NCBI GenBank assembly: GCA_963930775.1 | Contig: OZ005691.1 | Location: 5,887,000-5,950,999 of the forward strand | Origin: Cliona cf. orientalis | Lineage: Eukaryota; Porifera; Demospongiae; Clionaida; Clionaidae | Length of the DNA stretch: 64,000 nucleotides | Direction: 5' to 3' | In this document: piece after piece, positions 35,801 through 48,800 of the stretch | Position numbering within the stretch: position 1 is the stretch's first letter | Layout of the letters: every line of letters starts with the position of its first letter | Made by a program: the position numbers and the translations under genes | The notes under the pieces: model-generated | Databases searched by the model: none | What the model saw: the letters and a program-made list of their open reading frames with translations, nothing else | What the model was told of the DNA's origin: nothing

Positions 35801-38800
35801 CTACCAGCACATAGTCTACGACGAATGGCTGCCACTTTTCATCCCTCGAAAATTTGTCAATTTTAGCGGAAAGTCAATCCCCTATGATGAGAATCCTGGC
35901 TACAGTGCACAGTTTGGTAACACTGGATACAACCCTGCAATCAATCCTCAGGTCGCACACATCTTCCAGTCGGCTGCCATGAGATTTCTTCACACCATGG
36001 TCACTCCTGGCATCTGGAGGAGACAGCTGGACGAGTGAGTTACAAATTACTGTGATTGTAATACTAAGTGAAGATTTACATCAATTAAGTTAACAGGCTA
36101 ATGGAAGTTAATTATCATACATTTAATTTTTTAAAGCAACATTTGTGTGTATCCTACTGAGCACAAAAGTAGTGGATGTCTCACTCTCTATAGCTAACGT
36201 TTATACTCATCTATTCTGTAGCTATCTCTCCCCATATGATTTGGAGAGGGCAATAACTGACAGTTGCTGGCATAATATTATTATTTGTGTCTTTTCATCT
36301 CTGTAGAAGTGATGGTGGAGAGATCAACTGCAAATTTGGATCAACTCTATCCCCTGACTCAGAGGAACCCTCACAAAACTACACCAATTCCTTCCTCAGT
36401 AGAATCGATAATGCAACCATCACTAGCTATCCCAGCTGGAAGAGCATCGTTGAAAGATTTGGACCTGACGCTATAGCAGACAATCCAATGGCTGAAGCCA
36501 TACAGTTGCACCTTAATAGTACTCTCTACAACAGAAACGAAGCTCCAACAGATGCAAATGGAGATGAATACAACTACAAAATGGCTGCAGACCCTGCGCA
36601 CTTTGCAATTCGTACGTGTAACTCGTACTGGAACCCCCAAGTCACAATATCAGAGACTAATGTTGATCCCCTCTACCTTGGAATGTCTTCCCAGGCAACG
36701 GAACGTGAAGACACCATCATCACACCAGATCTTAGAGGAAAAGTGTTTGGGCCACTTCATTTCTCTCGTCGTGATCTCATGGCAGTCAACATGCAGAGAG
36801 CCAGGGATCACGGTCTGCCAGACTTCAACACGGCTCGAGCTGCCTATGGACTTAAGAGAATTGAAAGCTTTGACAAATTGAATCCGCTTTACGACATTGA
36901 TCCAATCATCACTAGAAACATTGAAGATCTGAGAGATGTGTACAACAATGACATTAATCGCTGTGATATCTGGGCTTGTGGTCTAGCAGAGTCCATCCCT
37001 TCTGATGTTGAAGATCCCGACCTTCAACTCAAGACTGGACCTGGAGAGCTGTTTAGTGAAGTAATCTTTGACCAGTTTATGAGAATTCGTCATGGCGACC
37101 GCTTTTGGTGGGAGAACTACAAGGAGAATGGGTAAGTAAAGGCACAATCACCTTCTCTAAACGTACTGATGTGTCTGAGAGAGAGAGAGAGGGGGGGAAG
37201 AGAGAGAGAGAGAGAGAGAGTAAGTCGGTACATGACCAAAATGTCATTATTTGCTATCCCTCGTTTGATGTTACAGACTATTTAACAAAGCTGAATTTGA
37301 AATGATCCAGAAACTTGACCTAAAGCAGCTCTTGATCCTCACCACTCACATTCGTGATGGAGACATCTCTGGCAAACCATTTGAGATAAACAATGACACT
37401 GTGTGTCCCCAACCTTTTCAACTCAGTGAACTCTACATGGACGACTGCACTGAATTGACCGAGTTTGACTACTACAACAATGGTTCTGTGTACGAGGTAC
37501 CAATCGTGTGGGGTGCCGTGTTTCTCTTCATAGCTATCAACATCATGGTCTTATTTCTCATGGCTGCCTACAATAACTACCGGAGAAATAAGATATTGGC
37601 ATCCGGACGCACTTCTCGCAGCAAAAAAATTGATGGTACTGATGTGACTAGAGGAGATGGAGAGGTGCTCGTATTCTGGGAGCTGTTTGCCGGTGATAAA
37701 AAAGAGACGCGTCAAGTCAGTTTTAAGTTCGGACCGGCCAAACGTATGAAGCTTTACATAGGTGGTAGTGTTCTACGTGAGATCGACTTGCGCAACCAGA
37801 CACAACTGATCATCCAGCGTCCCTTTGATGACGACGTGCATGTCACAATAAAAATTCCGCACGAATACGACATTGTCCTTCATTGTCAAAGCGTTCTTGA
37901 TCGCACAACCTTTATCGATAATCTCCAGTCATTCCTCACTGACATTGGAGTTGGGCACACCCTAGAGGAGCATGCCAAAAAAGACATGCTAAAAGCAGTA
38001 TACACCAAACAGGACAGACAGCGACTGCTCGAGAACTTCTTCAAGTCTGTCTTCCACGAGGGAGCAGGAGGATCAGCGATCAGCCTTGGTGAGACCCGAA
38101 GCGACATTCTTGAATGTGAGCTTACACAGGATGAGTTTGCTGATGCCATGTCTCTGAAGAAAGACTCACTCTTTGTTGAGCAAATGTTCCAGCTGATCGA
38201 TAAGGATGGAAATGGCTTCATCTCTTTCAGAGAATTTGCAGACATGATTGTCATTTTTGCTAGGGGCAACCCAGAGGACAAGATCAAGCTCATGTTCGAC
38301 ATGTATGATATTGACCGGACCGGAGAGCTTCACAAAGACGAGTTTAAGAAGATGTTGAAGGCAATGATGGAGCTAGTGAATGCAACGGTGTCTGCAAATC
38401 AGATGGATCAACTGATCAATCAAATGTTTGAATCTGCCGGCTTCCAAAACAAGCAGTCTCTCACTCTCGAGGACTTCAACATACTGCTAAGAGATCATAA
38501 GGAGGAGCTGAGTAGTGCCAGACTTAACGTGACCACATTTGATGTTCCAGACGTAGAAGTTGAAACAAAGAAGACACCAGTGGAGAGTACAAACAGTGAG
38601 GCAATTCCTGCTCGTTATCGCGCACGTGAAACAGCCCCGGCTCGTGCTCGTCGTACCATCATTCGTGCATACAACAGGACCACGAAGGGTGACCCAAGAT
38701 CAAAGGATTCGCAATCATCCGAACCTGGCCCGATCTTTGATATACCAATTCAAACAAGGTCTCAGACACAGAATGATTTTGAAAGAAAATTTGCAGTCTT

Positions 38801-40697
38801 CAAACGATGGATGGAAAACTACAGACTTCATATCTTCTACCTTATTGTGTTTGAGCTCATCGCAGTCGGTATCTTCATAGAGAGGGCCTACACCTATGCT
38901 ATTGAAAGAGAGCACATTGGTTTGAGAAAAATTATGGGTCATGGTCTCACCATCTCTCGTGGAGCTGGCTCTTCGATGATGTTTGTCTACGCTATCCTCC
39001 TTCTGACGATGGCCCGCAACTTCATTACCTACCTGAGGGAGACGATCTTCAACTACTACATCCCGTTTGATTCTTATATCACTTTCCACAAAATTGTGGC
39101 TCTAAATGGTCTCTTCTTTACCATCATGCATGCCATCGGTCACGGTTTCAACTTCTACCACATCTCCACTCAGCCTGCCGATGATTTGACTTGCCTCTTC
39201 CGTGAAGTTTTCCATCGTTCACACACGCTGCCCAAGTTCTCCTACTGGGTCTTCTTGACGATGACTGGATTTACGTCCATTCTTCTTACCTTGGTCACTG
39301 TGATCATCTTTGTCTTTGCCACTCAGTATGCCAGGCGTTACACCTTCCAGGCCTTTTGGTACACCCACCACCTTTACGTACTATTCTACCTCCTTACCTT
39401 CCTCCATGGATCTGGACGTCTTGTGCAGGACCCGCTGTTTGGTAACTATTTCTTGGGACCAGGAATCATCTACGCCATTGACTTAATGATCAGTTTCTCT
39501 CGAAGAAAACATGAGGTTGCTGTTGTCCGTGCAGACATCCTACCATCACAGGTAATCGGTATCTACTTCAAGAGGCCAATTACATTCGACTACAGAGCTG
39601 GACAGTGGCTCAAAGTTGCCAGCGCAGCACAAAATCCTGGTGAATTCCACTCCTTCACCATCTCCTCTGCTCCACATGAGGAGTACCTCAGTCTTCATAT
39701 CCGTGCCGTTGGGCCATGGACCTACAACTTCCGTGAGCACTACAACCCAGACAACCTACGTGGACAGCCCTTCCCCAAGCTCTACATTGACGGACCGTTC
39801 GGAGAAGGTCATCAGGATTGGTTCCGCTATGAAGTCGCCATTCTTGTTGGTGGTGGAATTGGTGTGACTCCTTTTGCTTCTATCTTGAAGGAGCTTGTGC
39901 ACCGATTCAACATTGGAGCCCATGTCGAGTGTAGGAAGGTAAGAATCACTGTGAGAGTCCTTGTGACACTGCTGACTGTGTCTTTCATTTACCAATGATT
40001 AATCTTAGGCTAGCCATAATAACTATACAGCTTTTCTCCAATAACTTTACTGGTGGTTTTGTTGTATTTGTTCAAGGTATTTTTCATCTGGGTGACCCGT
40101 ACCCAGAAGCAGTGGGAGTGGTTCTCTGAGATCATCAGGGATGTCGAAGATGCTGACAAAAATAACTTGGTGGAGTCACACATCTTTATCACTCAATTCT
40201 TTGATAAGTTTGACCTTCGAACCACCATGCTGGTAAGTTTGACAAATACATATGCACTCTCTCTCTTTCTCTCTTTCTCCCTTCCTTCCATCCTTCTTTC
40301 TCTCTCTCTCTCCCTCCCTCTCCCTCTCTCTCTCACTCTCATGCACACATGCACATACATGATTATAATATTATGCGTACACACACTCACACAAACCCAT
40401 ACTTATACACACAAAATCACCTTTCACCTCTCTCTTTCTCTCCAGTACATCTGTGAGCGGCACTTCCAGAAGATCTCTGGCAAGAGTTTGTTTACCGGTC
40501 TCCGTGGCATCACCCACTTCGGTCGTCCAGACTTCAACCAGTTCTTTGACAACCTCCAGGAGGAGTACATCCTTCTCCCCAAGATTGGTGTCTTCTCTTG
40601 TGGACCACCTGGAATGACAAATGGAGTCGAAGCTGCCTGTGCTGCCACCAACCGCTTTGAAGGCCCGGCTTTCATCCACCACTATGAAAATTTTTAA
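32867..40697 (+). CDS. DUOX: Dual oxidase (peroxidase-like domain, EF-hands, NADPH oxidase)
   Basis: Eight exons: 32867-33155, 34063-34224, 34699-35121, 35626-36034, 36307-37131, 37277-39938, 40077-40232, 40446-40697. They sum to exactly 1,726 codons (1,725 residues; human DUOX about 1,550) with every junction GT-AG and in phase. Order: signal peptide (1-21), animal-peroxidase-like domain (about 75-700), first TM (about 778-800), EF-hand loops [12 protein letters not shown] (1011) and [12 protein letters not shown] (1047), Arg-rich linker, then the six-TM oxidase with heme histidines 1307/1321 and 1400/1413 (spacings 14 and 13), FAD motif [14 protein letters not shown] motifs GGGIGVTPF and SCGPPGM, and C-terminal HHYENF. 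It passes electrons from NADPH to oxygen, controlled by calcium, giving extracellular hydrogen peroxide. In the peroxidase part RFLHT (His414) matches the proximal heme ligand, but the distal-His position reads FGQQVLEEM. No DUOXA gene is seen nearby. Confidence 0.95.
37172..37221. repeat. GA microsatellite in DUOX intron 5
   Basis: gagagagagagagggggggaag followed by (ag)n. A matching CT-rich tract fills intron 7 (40256-40335). Simple sequence only. Confidence 0.8.
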
Positions 40698-41166
40698 GTA
40701 GACCTGAACAGAACCGCCTACTCCATCAAAATTAATGTAGTTTCTTTGTCAGTTATAGCACTTTACTGTGCTATAACTAGAACTAGAACAGTGATAATAT
40801 TTGCAATCAGTATCTTGTAGTTATCTCCAATTCTAGATCTGTCATTATTATAATCAGTATTATGAGAGCTCTAGCTACTTTTGACGTACTTGTGCGATTG
40901 CATGCATGCAGTAGCTATAATGTGTAGCAAGCAGGGTACGTGGTAATTTCATCGTATGAAACAAAATGAAAATCACTTGAAGAGTTAAACAGTCATGGCT
41001 GATTATGATTATTTATCATTTCATGAGCTATATAGCTTATGACAATAATTCCATTGTTTTGCACTATAAATAAGTCAGTATATACCTAATATTTCACCAA
41101 TCAACTTACACTCACGATGTCATAATCAAAAAGATGAAACCACACCAATACAGCCACAAATTAAAA

Positions 41167-42131
41167 TTAATAGAGAAAATTAATGTCCACCAGCAAAATA
41201 CATATATAGGACCCAACCTTCTCAGCATAGTAGATATAGAATCCGATGACAATGGTGGCAGCTGTCCAGTTGACAAATGTGGCTATTCCACTCCCATGGC
41301 CATGTGCACTCCTCTCACTTGTAAGGGAATGAGCTCAGCAATGAGCAAAAATTTAATACAAAACCGACTGAATAGCTATAGGATCGGAGGCACTGAACAC
41401 TATGATACTTCGACAGCCTGGAGTGACGCAAGTTGTGTAATACAGCAGTGATCCAGAACAGGTGTATTGATGAATTGTGATTCGATTATACTGCTATGTA
41501 GAAGTATGTTCCTAATATTATGGTTATTCTGATGAATTCGAACATGCCTATACCACTCAGCAAAAGGAGAAATTTACTTCCTATAGTCAATATTATTGAT
41601 AATGAAAAGGTGCACTTCCACCGACCAAATATGCTGCTGTAGCTATATAGTTCGTGGATTTTCTAGATTTGCAGCTTCAGCCGAGTATGCATTTCTCACA
41701 TGAAGTCCATTATAATATTATACTTTGGCTAAAGAACAGCACAAAAGACACTATCATGACTGGTACTATGACTTCCTTCCTCTTAAATTCTTTTAAATAA
41801 TAATATTATCAGCTTGGTTTTACGAGAATGCTTACAAGCCTCCTGTATAATTATATGTACTCTGTACTTCTGGTTGTACATCAGAATGCTTCCCTTGCAG
41901 TAGAGATTGGGCACGGTATACTATGTCACAATATGCTATCAGCCATTGTGGGATGAAGACAGTGATACACACCTAGAGTGATATGATGTCAATTACAATT
42001 AGTGAGACATCGTGATAGTATACTGGCTTTAGAAGTAGCTGTACAAATATCAGCCCAATTGCTAGGGAGAGTTGAAAGAAGGAACAGAAGAATCCACGAT
42101 GCTTCGTACATGGGAGACATTTCAGCAGCAT
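41167..42131 (-). CDS. Probable four-TM membrane protein, unrecognised family
   Basis: Assembled by hand on the minus strand: 42131-42024, 41972-41836, 41779-41724, 41580-41554 (27-nt microexon) and 41282-41167. Phases agree throughout and give 147 residues. Four hydrophobic stretches appear exactly where exons join: SFFQLSLAIGLIFVQLLL, VCITVFIPQWLIAYCDIVY, EVIVPVMIVSFVLFF and FLLLLSATFVNWTAATIVIG. A possible N-glycosylation site (NYTG) lies between TM2 and TM3. The first intron would be only 51 bp, similar to the 55-bp intron in CEP20. An acceptor (gcatttcag) a few bases before the ATG suggests a 5' non-coding exon. The microexon is the weakest part. I do not recognise the family. It is head-to-head with the Roc GTPase gene, about 680 bp apart. 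Confidence 0.45.
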
Positions 42132-42812
42132 AGACCTGAAATGCACGAAAAGTTATTAATTTTTCTTAACTGGACACCTTATAACATCTTTCTACAAGGG
42201 ACACCATTCAAGTTTAAAAATATTACACTGTGTTTGCATGCATTATAAAATTAATGTCCATGAAAAAGCCTCTCTACTTGCACTCGTGGACTCTATAGCT
42301 ATATACAATAATTATTATTATAGCTATTAAATATAAACAGTAATATAATAAGTCGGCTATGTACTATTATACATGAGGAAGTATAGTACATTAAATTTTA
42401 ATTTTATCATGTATATTATTATAATTATGGAGAGTACGATCACAACGTACACCAAAAGGCTGCTAAGGAATATTTTTATAGGCAGTACGAAACTACTGTT
42501 GACCGTCTATATTGTATAGTTTCAATAAATTATATTATTATGTGCAATGTAATAATTGGTTGGCAAAATTAATACACATGATTCCTTGCTCGCGGGGTCT
42601 TTATGTGGAATTCCTTGCTCATTCACGGTGTTGTAATATAGCTACCGGTATTGATCTTGCATACTTATAGAGGTCTACCGACTCGATCTATGATTATTAT
42701 TGTTATGGTGCAGAGTTTGCTAGGGATGCGCATGCGCATGTGATCCCAATCTGCCACGCCCAAAAGGGACAAACCCAAAGCAGAGCCGAGGCTACTCAGA
42801 TTGGTACCAAAG
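42132..42812. promoter_or_regulatory. Shared upstream region of two divergent genes
   Basis: Lies between the minus-strand four-TM gene and the plus-strand Roc GTPase gene. The proximal 100 bp before the GTPase ATG are less AT-rich (catgcgcatg at 42729, cagagccgaggc) and the ATG sits in agATGGCGG. No TATA element or other site can be assigned with confidence. Confidence 0.3.
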
Positions 42813-45800
42813 ATGGCGGAGGGAGCAGGAGCACTAAAGAGAGGTAAAATCTAATCACCAATGCATGTGGCTAAATTTTAATAACTCGGATCGTCCAATC
42901 CTCTAATAGTGGGCGTGTCCGTTTGTTTAGGTAGCGCAACACATCGATATCTTCTTTAAGTTCCTTTATGCTCTCTCACCAGCCCCACCCCTGACAGTGG
43001 AAAACATTTTGAAGGCATTGGAGGGAGTGGAAGACTGGAGAGAGGTGGCCAATGGGCTTGGTACATACTGTGGTAGTAGCAGCAGCTTCAGCATAATCTA
43101 TAGCCTCAGGGATGCTGTGGAGTGGTTTCTCCAGGGACGAGGTTTCTACCAGCCCTCATGGAGGGCAGTGATCTTTGCTCTTGATGGGACAGAGGAGACT
43201 CCCATTGTCAATCGTATTAGGAACTATGGAGAACCAGTACAAGGTAGATACGCATACACACATCCAAGCAAAATGAACACCACTGGTGCCAAACCCTCGG
43301 CACTGTCAGACTTATAGTAATGATATTATACTACGCAGGTAGCTATAAAGATGATCATATATTAACAACTTCATAAATAGTGGTACACAGTGATAATTTG
43401 CAATTGAATGAGCACTTTGGACACAGCTTGACTGGAGGCATGATTTGATTTTTCAACAGACACGGACGCGTCGTCGCCAGAAAGGCCTCTGAAAATTGCA
43501 AGCTCAATAATGACACACGTTTCGCTGGACGAACCATAGGAGCATTCAATACTGTAGCTATAATACACTGTATCCATATGTCCCCTGACCCCGCCTTCGT
43601 AACCCTCGCGCATGCGTATAACTATTAGGCCTATGCCGTATACCGTATAGCGCGACACACCCGGCAGTCTATTTATACGAAAAGTTAACTGGGAGACATC
43701 AAGAAGCTTAGAATCAGCAAATGACGCCAAAACTGGTGAACAAAGTGTTTTCGGTGAAATCCACACAAATCATGCGTTTGGACCGCCATAAGGAACCTTA
43801 TAATACCGCAAATTGGACTCGCAAACGAGGTATGTAGCAGCTAGCATGGTACTGTGACAAACAGACAGACAGATCAACTACCGTAACCCTCGCGCATGCG
43901 CTGAGGGTTAAATACGCACACACACACACACCTGCATACCATGGCAAATGTGTGAACAGGCGAAGAATTCAAGTTTGCCAATTTCATCACTTGTTCTCAT
44001 AGGTGAAACTTTTATCACGCTATCAGTAATTTTTTATGATTACATAGAGGATATGGTGATCTTTACTGTTTTGGCGAGAATCTAGATAGCTACAATACGA
44101 AGGTAGCATGAGTTCACAAAAGTTATCTAATAATAAAATTTCTACGTATAAGGTAAGAGTTCAAATAGGTATACTAATATGTACCTAATAGATACCGAGT
44201 CCGAGGGATCTATGCGATTTAGAGACCCAAAGGCCGAGGCTGTAGTGTCCTGGATCTCTAAAGAGCTAGATTCCATTGGATGAGGTATCTAACTTATTCA
44301 GAATAATGTTGTAGCAACTGTAATCATGACAGCAAGAAAGTTCAAAAGGAGAGTCAAAGCTAGTTAGAACAATAACTATGAGCTAGCAACAAACCCTAGT
44401 GGTGCCTGAACAGCTCTTAGTCAGGAAATCTAAGCCCTCTCAGATTTCCAAATGATAGTTAGATATTGGTTTTGCATATGCGATTTAGAGACCCACATCT
44501 ATTTTGGTAGCAGTCACTACTGACCCGTTAACATACTAATGACCCTCTATCACCTCTAACTATCCCACACAATTTGGGGTTGAAGATTATGTTGCTATGG
44601 TAACTGCTACCAAATGTCTATAGTATTATTATACTACACTGTAGATGGCACCACAGACCACTAACTCACATTGGTTAGACACTCAGTAGATCAGATTGGC
44701 TCCCAAAACAAACTGCCTCAGAAATGTTCTCAGAGAGAACTATATAGAGCTCTATAGAGCACATACCCCGCGCGCACATTGCGCAATCTATAGATCTGCT
44801 TTTGTTGTTGCTTGGTTGCATCAAGCGCATATAGACCCCATAAGCCCCTGGTTGTATAATATTATAGGGCTCTTGGTGATATCAGCCAAAACATCACTGA
44901 ATCTCTCTCTGCACCAGATCTAGACTAGGTAAATATATTTATCTTTAACTCATTCTGATTCGATGGGGCTTTGCACTCCAGTCTGCGGATAGCCACCAGC
45001 CAAACGTGCACCACTAGCATCATTGACGACCTTTACCAGTCCATAATTATTCAATATTATGCGCATGAGCAGAAAGCACAAGGCCTGTATGCATAATGCA
45101 TTGAGTGGGCACTACGTGGTTATGAAGGCTAACAAAAATGCACTATTTGTGACGCTCGTGGACCATATCCCTCGATTCGAAGCACACTGAAGCCCGTTTT
45201 TCGCCAAAATTATGCGACTGATTCATTGTGCTTACTAGTCGCTCCGGTGCCTAGACCTTGAGATATGGCGATTTTTCTGCTAACAACTACAACGACAACG
45301 ACGACGACGACATGTGGCGATTTTTCTGCTAATAACTACAACGACAACGACAACGACGACATTACCAACCCCCTTGCTCATGCGCACGGGGTAAAAATTT
45401 TCTGGGGGAGCATGCCCCTGTTGACTCCCCTAGCTGGTGGCCATGGGCAAAAGCCCATGGGATACCAATTGTCACTGTATTATGCCATCTGCCCCGTCTC
45501 CACCCTTGTACTAACACTCTCAGATGCATCATGGGTATGACCAAATGTGGCAGCTCCATGAATCCAGTGTGCACATGCGCTATGGCACATGGACTAATTA
45601 GTGTGAGTGTGGTTTCCTAGTTTATTGTCATAGTGATCACGTGAAGGCCAGAGCTCATGGAGCCGGGGATCTAAGTAGGTTAGTATCACTGTCAGACAGT
45701 CTTAAGGTTACGGGATAGTAGCTATTCGACACGCAATTTATAAATGATTGCACACAGACAAAATTCATGTACGTTTTAATGCGGTTTAGTCGGAAACGCG

Positions 45801-48800
45801 AACGAATATCGACCATTTCCAGATGTAGACAAAGTCCAAGTTCCTGCGTCAACTTTTGAAGACAAGAGACTCGAATGAACTGACTTTGCTGTCGTTCACG
45901 ATAGTCCATCGATCGGAGCAGGGCCAGGTATAGCGCTTTTTCGAAAACTCTAAGACGATGAATTGTCAGACAAGATTTTGTCCTGGAGGGCCGCCATTAA
46001 GCGAGTCACATGGCAGCTGAGCAGTAAGTTTTTATGTTTACTTTCTGTTCGTATAACTCGACAGAGTTCAAGCGCTATACCTGGCCCTGTAGAGACTAAC
46101 TCGTAAGCTATTGTTTTGTTTGTATGTCATTACATAGAGGCTGTTTACCTTGGCAAAAACTGACGCAGGAAATTGCAAAACTTACCCGTGCTTGCAGACA
46201 GACAGTGGCAGGTTTGCTTTTCGTTTTTGTGGACTATGGGGCAGGCATCAGGAGCGCTACTTACCTGTGCCTTGACTGTGCAAAGAATGTGGACAAAAAC
46301 TGGAATATAACTGCCTCATTTATTACTCATGTGAACTTTGACCATGCTTGGGTGGAACACTATCCCGTAACCTTAACCAATCAGATAGCGATCTCAATAG
46401 CTATGTACTAAATCTTAAGGTGAGGCATCCAATTTCAACTTTGAGTTGGAGAATGCATTACCACTACAATGGTAGCTGCTGAATTTTACATACATGTTTG
46501 TATAGCCTATGTCTGTAGATCGATATTCTTAAAGTCTGTATGGATATTAATAGCTATTCTCTCCATTTCAGACCACACCTTGATAACCAACAGTGTTGCT
46601 GAAGTCATGGAATTGATGAAAAAATTGGACTCACTTGATTCGAGTTATTACATGAAAAAAATAGTCCCTCATAGCCGACTCACTGAGATCCGGGAGAGGT
46701 GCTCCACTAAGAGAGAAATAGCCAGTGAATGTGCCTCCTACTATGTCCACTGCCATCCTCAGCCTTCCTGGACACATCTTGCCAGTCAGCTGTACAGTGA
46801 GGGGGAGTTTGCTGCTGTGGAGAAATTAAAACCATTACTACCACTCAGAGGTAAGTACCAGGGGGTATATATCATATGTACCTGTGTGTTTGTATATTAT
46901 GTGCTTTGATGGCTATTGCCTAGTGCACAAAATAGGCTTGCCCATGTGTGATTAAATTATTTTTCCCGCAAGGATAATAACCTATATTGGTTTTGTCCTT
47001 TTACTGTCGTTATTATTGTTGTCCACGGCTATAATTTTAGGCATCTTAGCGAGCATAGGCGTAGGAAGATGGTAATGGTTGAGGGGGCATTGTAATATTT
47101 GCGCGCAGAGCGCGCGCAAAATTTTTGCGACCATACCCACTTTGGGTATGAACTACGCCCTTTTGGTGTTAATGACAGTGAAGAAACGAATATTAAAATC
47201 GATCAGAACAGATGTAGCTACTTTAGTACTTATTCTTGAAATTCAATATGATAATTATTTCATAGTCAGGCCTATAACAGCTAACATGTACAGGCATTGC
47301 TGTGGCTGTTGGGGCACTGGCCCCCTTCCTTGCTGGTTGGGGGGGCACGTGCCCCGGTGCCCCCCTGGTTCCTACGCCTATGGCGAGTGGTACATGAGTG
47401 TTATAAAAAAATCAGAAATAGTGATAAGGTTATGGGATAGTATTCGACGCGCAATTTATAAAATTAAGGATTGTGCATGGACACAATTCACATATTATGT
47501 TTTAATGTGGTTTAGTCGGAAATGCGAACGAACGTCGACCATTTCCAGATGTAGACTAAGTCCAAGTTCCTGTGTCAACTTTTGAAGACCAGAGACTCGA
47601 ACGAACTGACTTCGCTGTCGTTCACGATAGTCCATTGATCGGAGCAGGGCCAAGTACAGTGCTTTTTCGAAATCTCTAAGATGGTGAGTCATCAGATAAG
47701 GTTTTGTCCTGGAGGGCTGCCATTAAGCGAGTCACATAGCAGCTGAGCAGCAGGCATCAGGAGAGCTACTTACCTGTTCCTTGACTGTGCAAAGAATGTG
47801 GACAAAAACTGGAATATAACTATCTCATTTATTATTCATGTGAACTTTGACCATGCATGGGCAGAACACTATCCCGTAACCTTAAACACAAGCTTGACAA
47901 TGACCAGTAATGTAACAAGGATTATACCATGTCCACCGACCACACCTACTACAACTCCGTATATGTGTATAATGTGATGTTGGATATTGCACACAGCTAA
48001 GTATTCGTGTGATGGCTAGGCTGCACAAGTGCACACGTTGTGGTTTGCAATTAATTTTGAGATTGGATAAAATATGGATAGCAAGTAATTTAGAGTTAAA
48101 ATCACAACCTTATTGTTGTGGTATGCTATCAATACAGATCTCACTATCACAACAGAGAAACTGATGGAGCCTTTTGCAACAATAGATGATAAATATGTAG
48201 GGCTTGGTGGTGGATTACCTGCTTTGACATCGCTAGATGAACTGTTAGATCTACCAAGGTCTAAGATTGCTGAAATGGACAGGAACCTCCGTAGCCCCTC
48301 CCAGAGAAAAGAAGCGTACCTTGACCTCTATGTGACTGGCCATCCCTGCCCAAATTGGAGGCAGGTTGCTGTGGCACTCCGTGGTGTTCGTCTTCCCCAT
48401 CAGGCTGCCACAGTGGAGAGTAGTTATGTTCAAGGTACTAGGATAATGCCAATGCACCTATTGCCTGTGATAGTCATAGGATTTATGACCAAGCATAATA
48501 CAGGAACCTTCCCAGTTACATTTAATTTATTGTGTGTGCAAATTTGAAAGCTGGAGCTGACACAGTATGCCTGGGAGTGTCTGTACATTCCATATTATTC
48601 TAATTAGGATCAGTTTTGACAAGGATAAGATTTCATATACAAGCAGTACAGTGCACTGACTGCATAGTACTACAGTAATATTATTATGTACATGTACAAT
48701 GTCATGCCATAATGTAGAATACAATAATGATATACTTACAGCATTCTATTGCATAGTATTATGACATGCACCAAACGCTGCAAACAATACTTTTGCCATC

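Larger units (their letters stand above)
43244..46571. other. Intron 2 of the Roc GTPase gene, packed with repeats
   Basis: Contains the inverted AACCCTCGGC element (43285-43912), AT-rich filler with no exon signal (43.9-44.9 kb), the dispersed repeat 44990-45185, a (acg)n-rich tract with a duplicated 'gtggcgatttttctgctaa' motif (45265-45360), a piece of the CAGTGGCGTA family near 45380-45440, and the TTAA-flanked element 45706-46372. Confidence 0.6.

Noticed and set aside
43371..43766. 131-codon minus-strand ORF inside an inverted-repeat element
   Set aside because: The first third is also part of the non-coding shared end of the element in two other copies where the frame is broken; no domain recognised.
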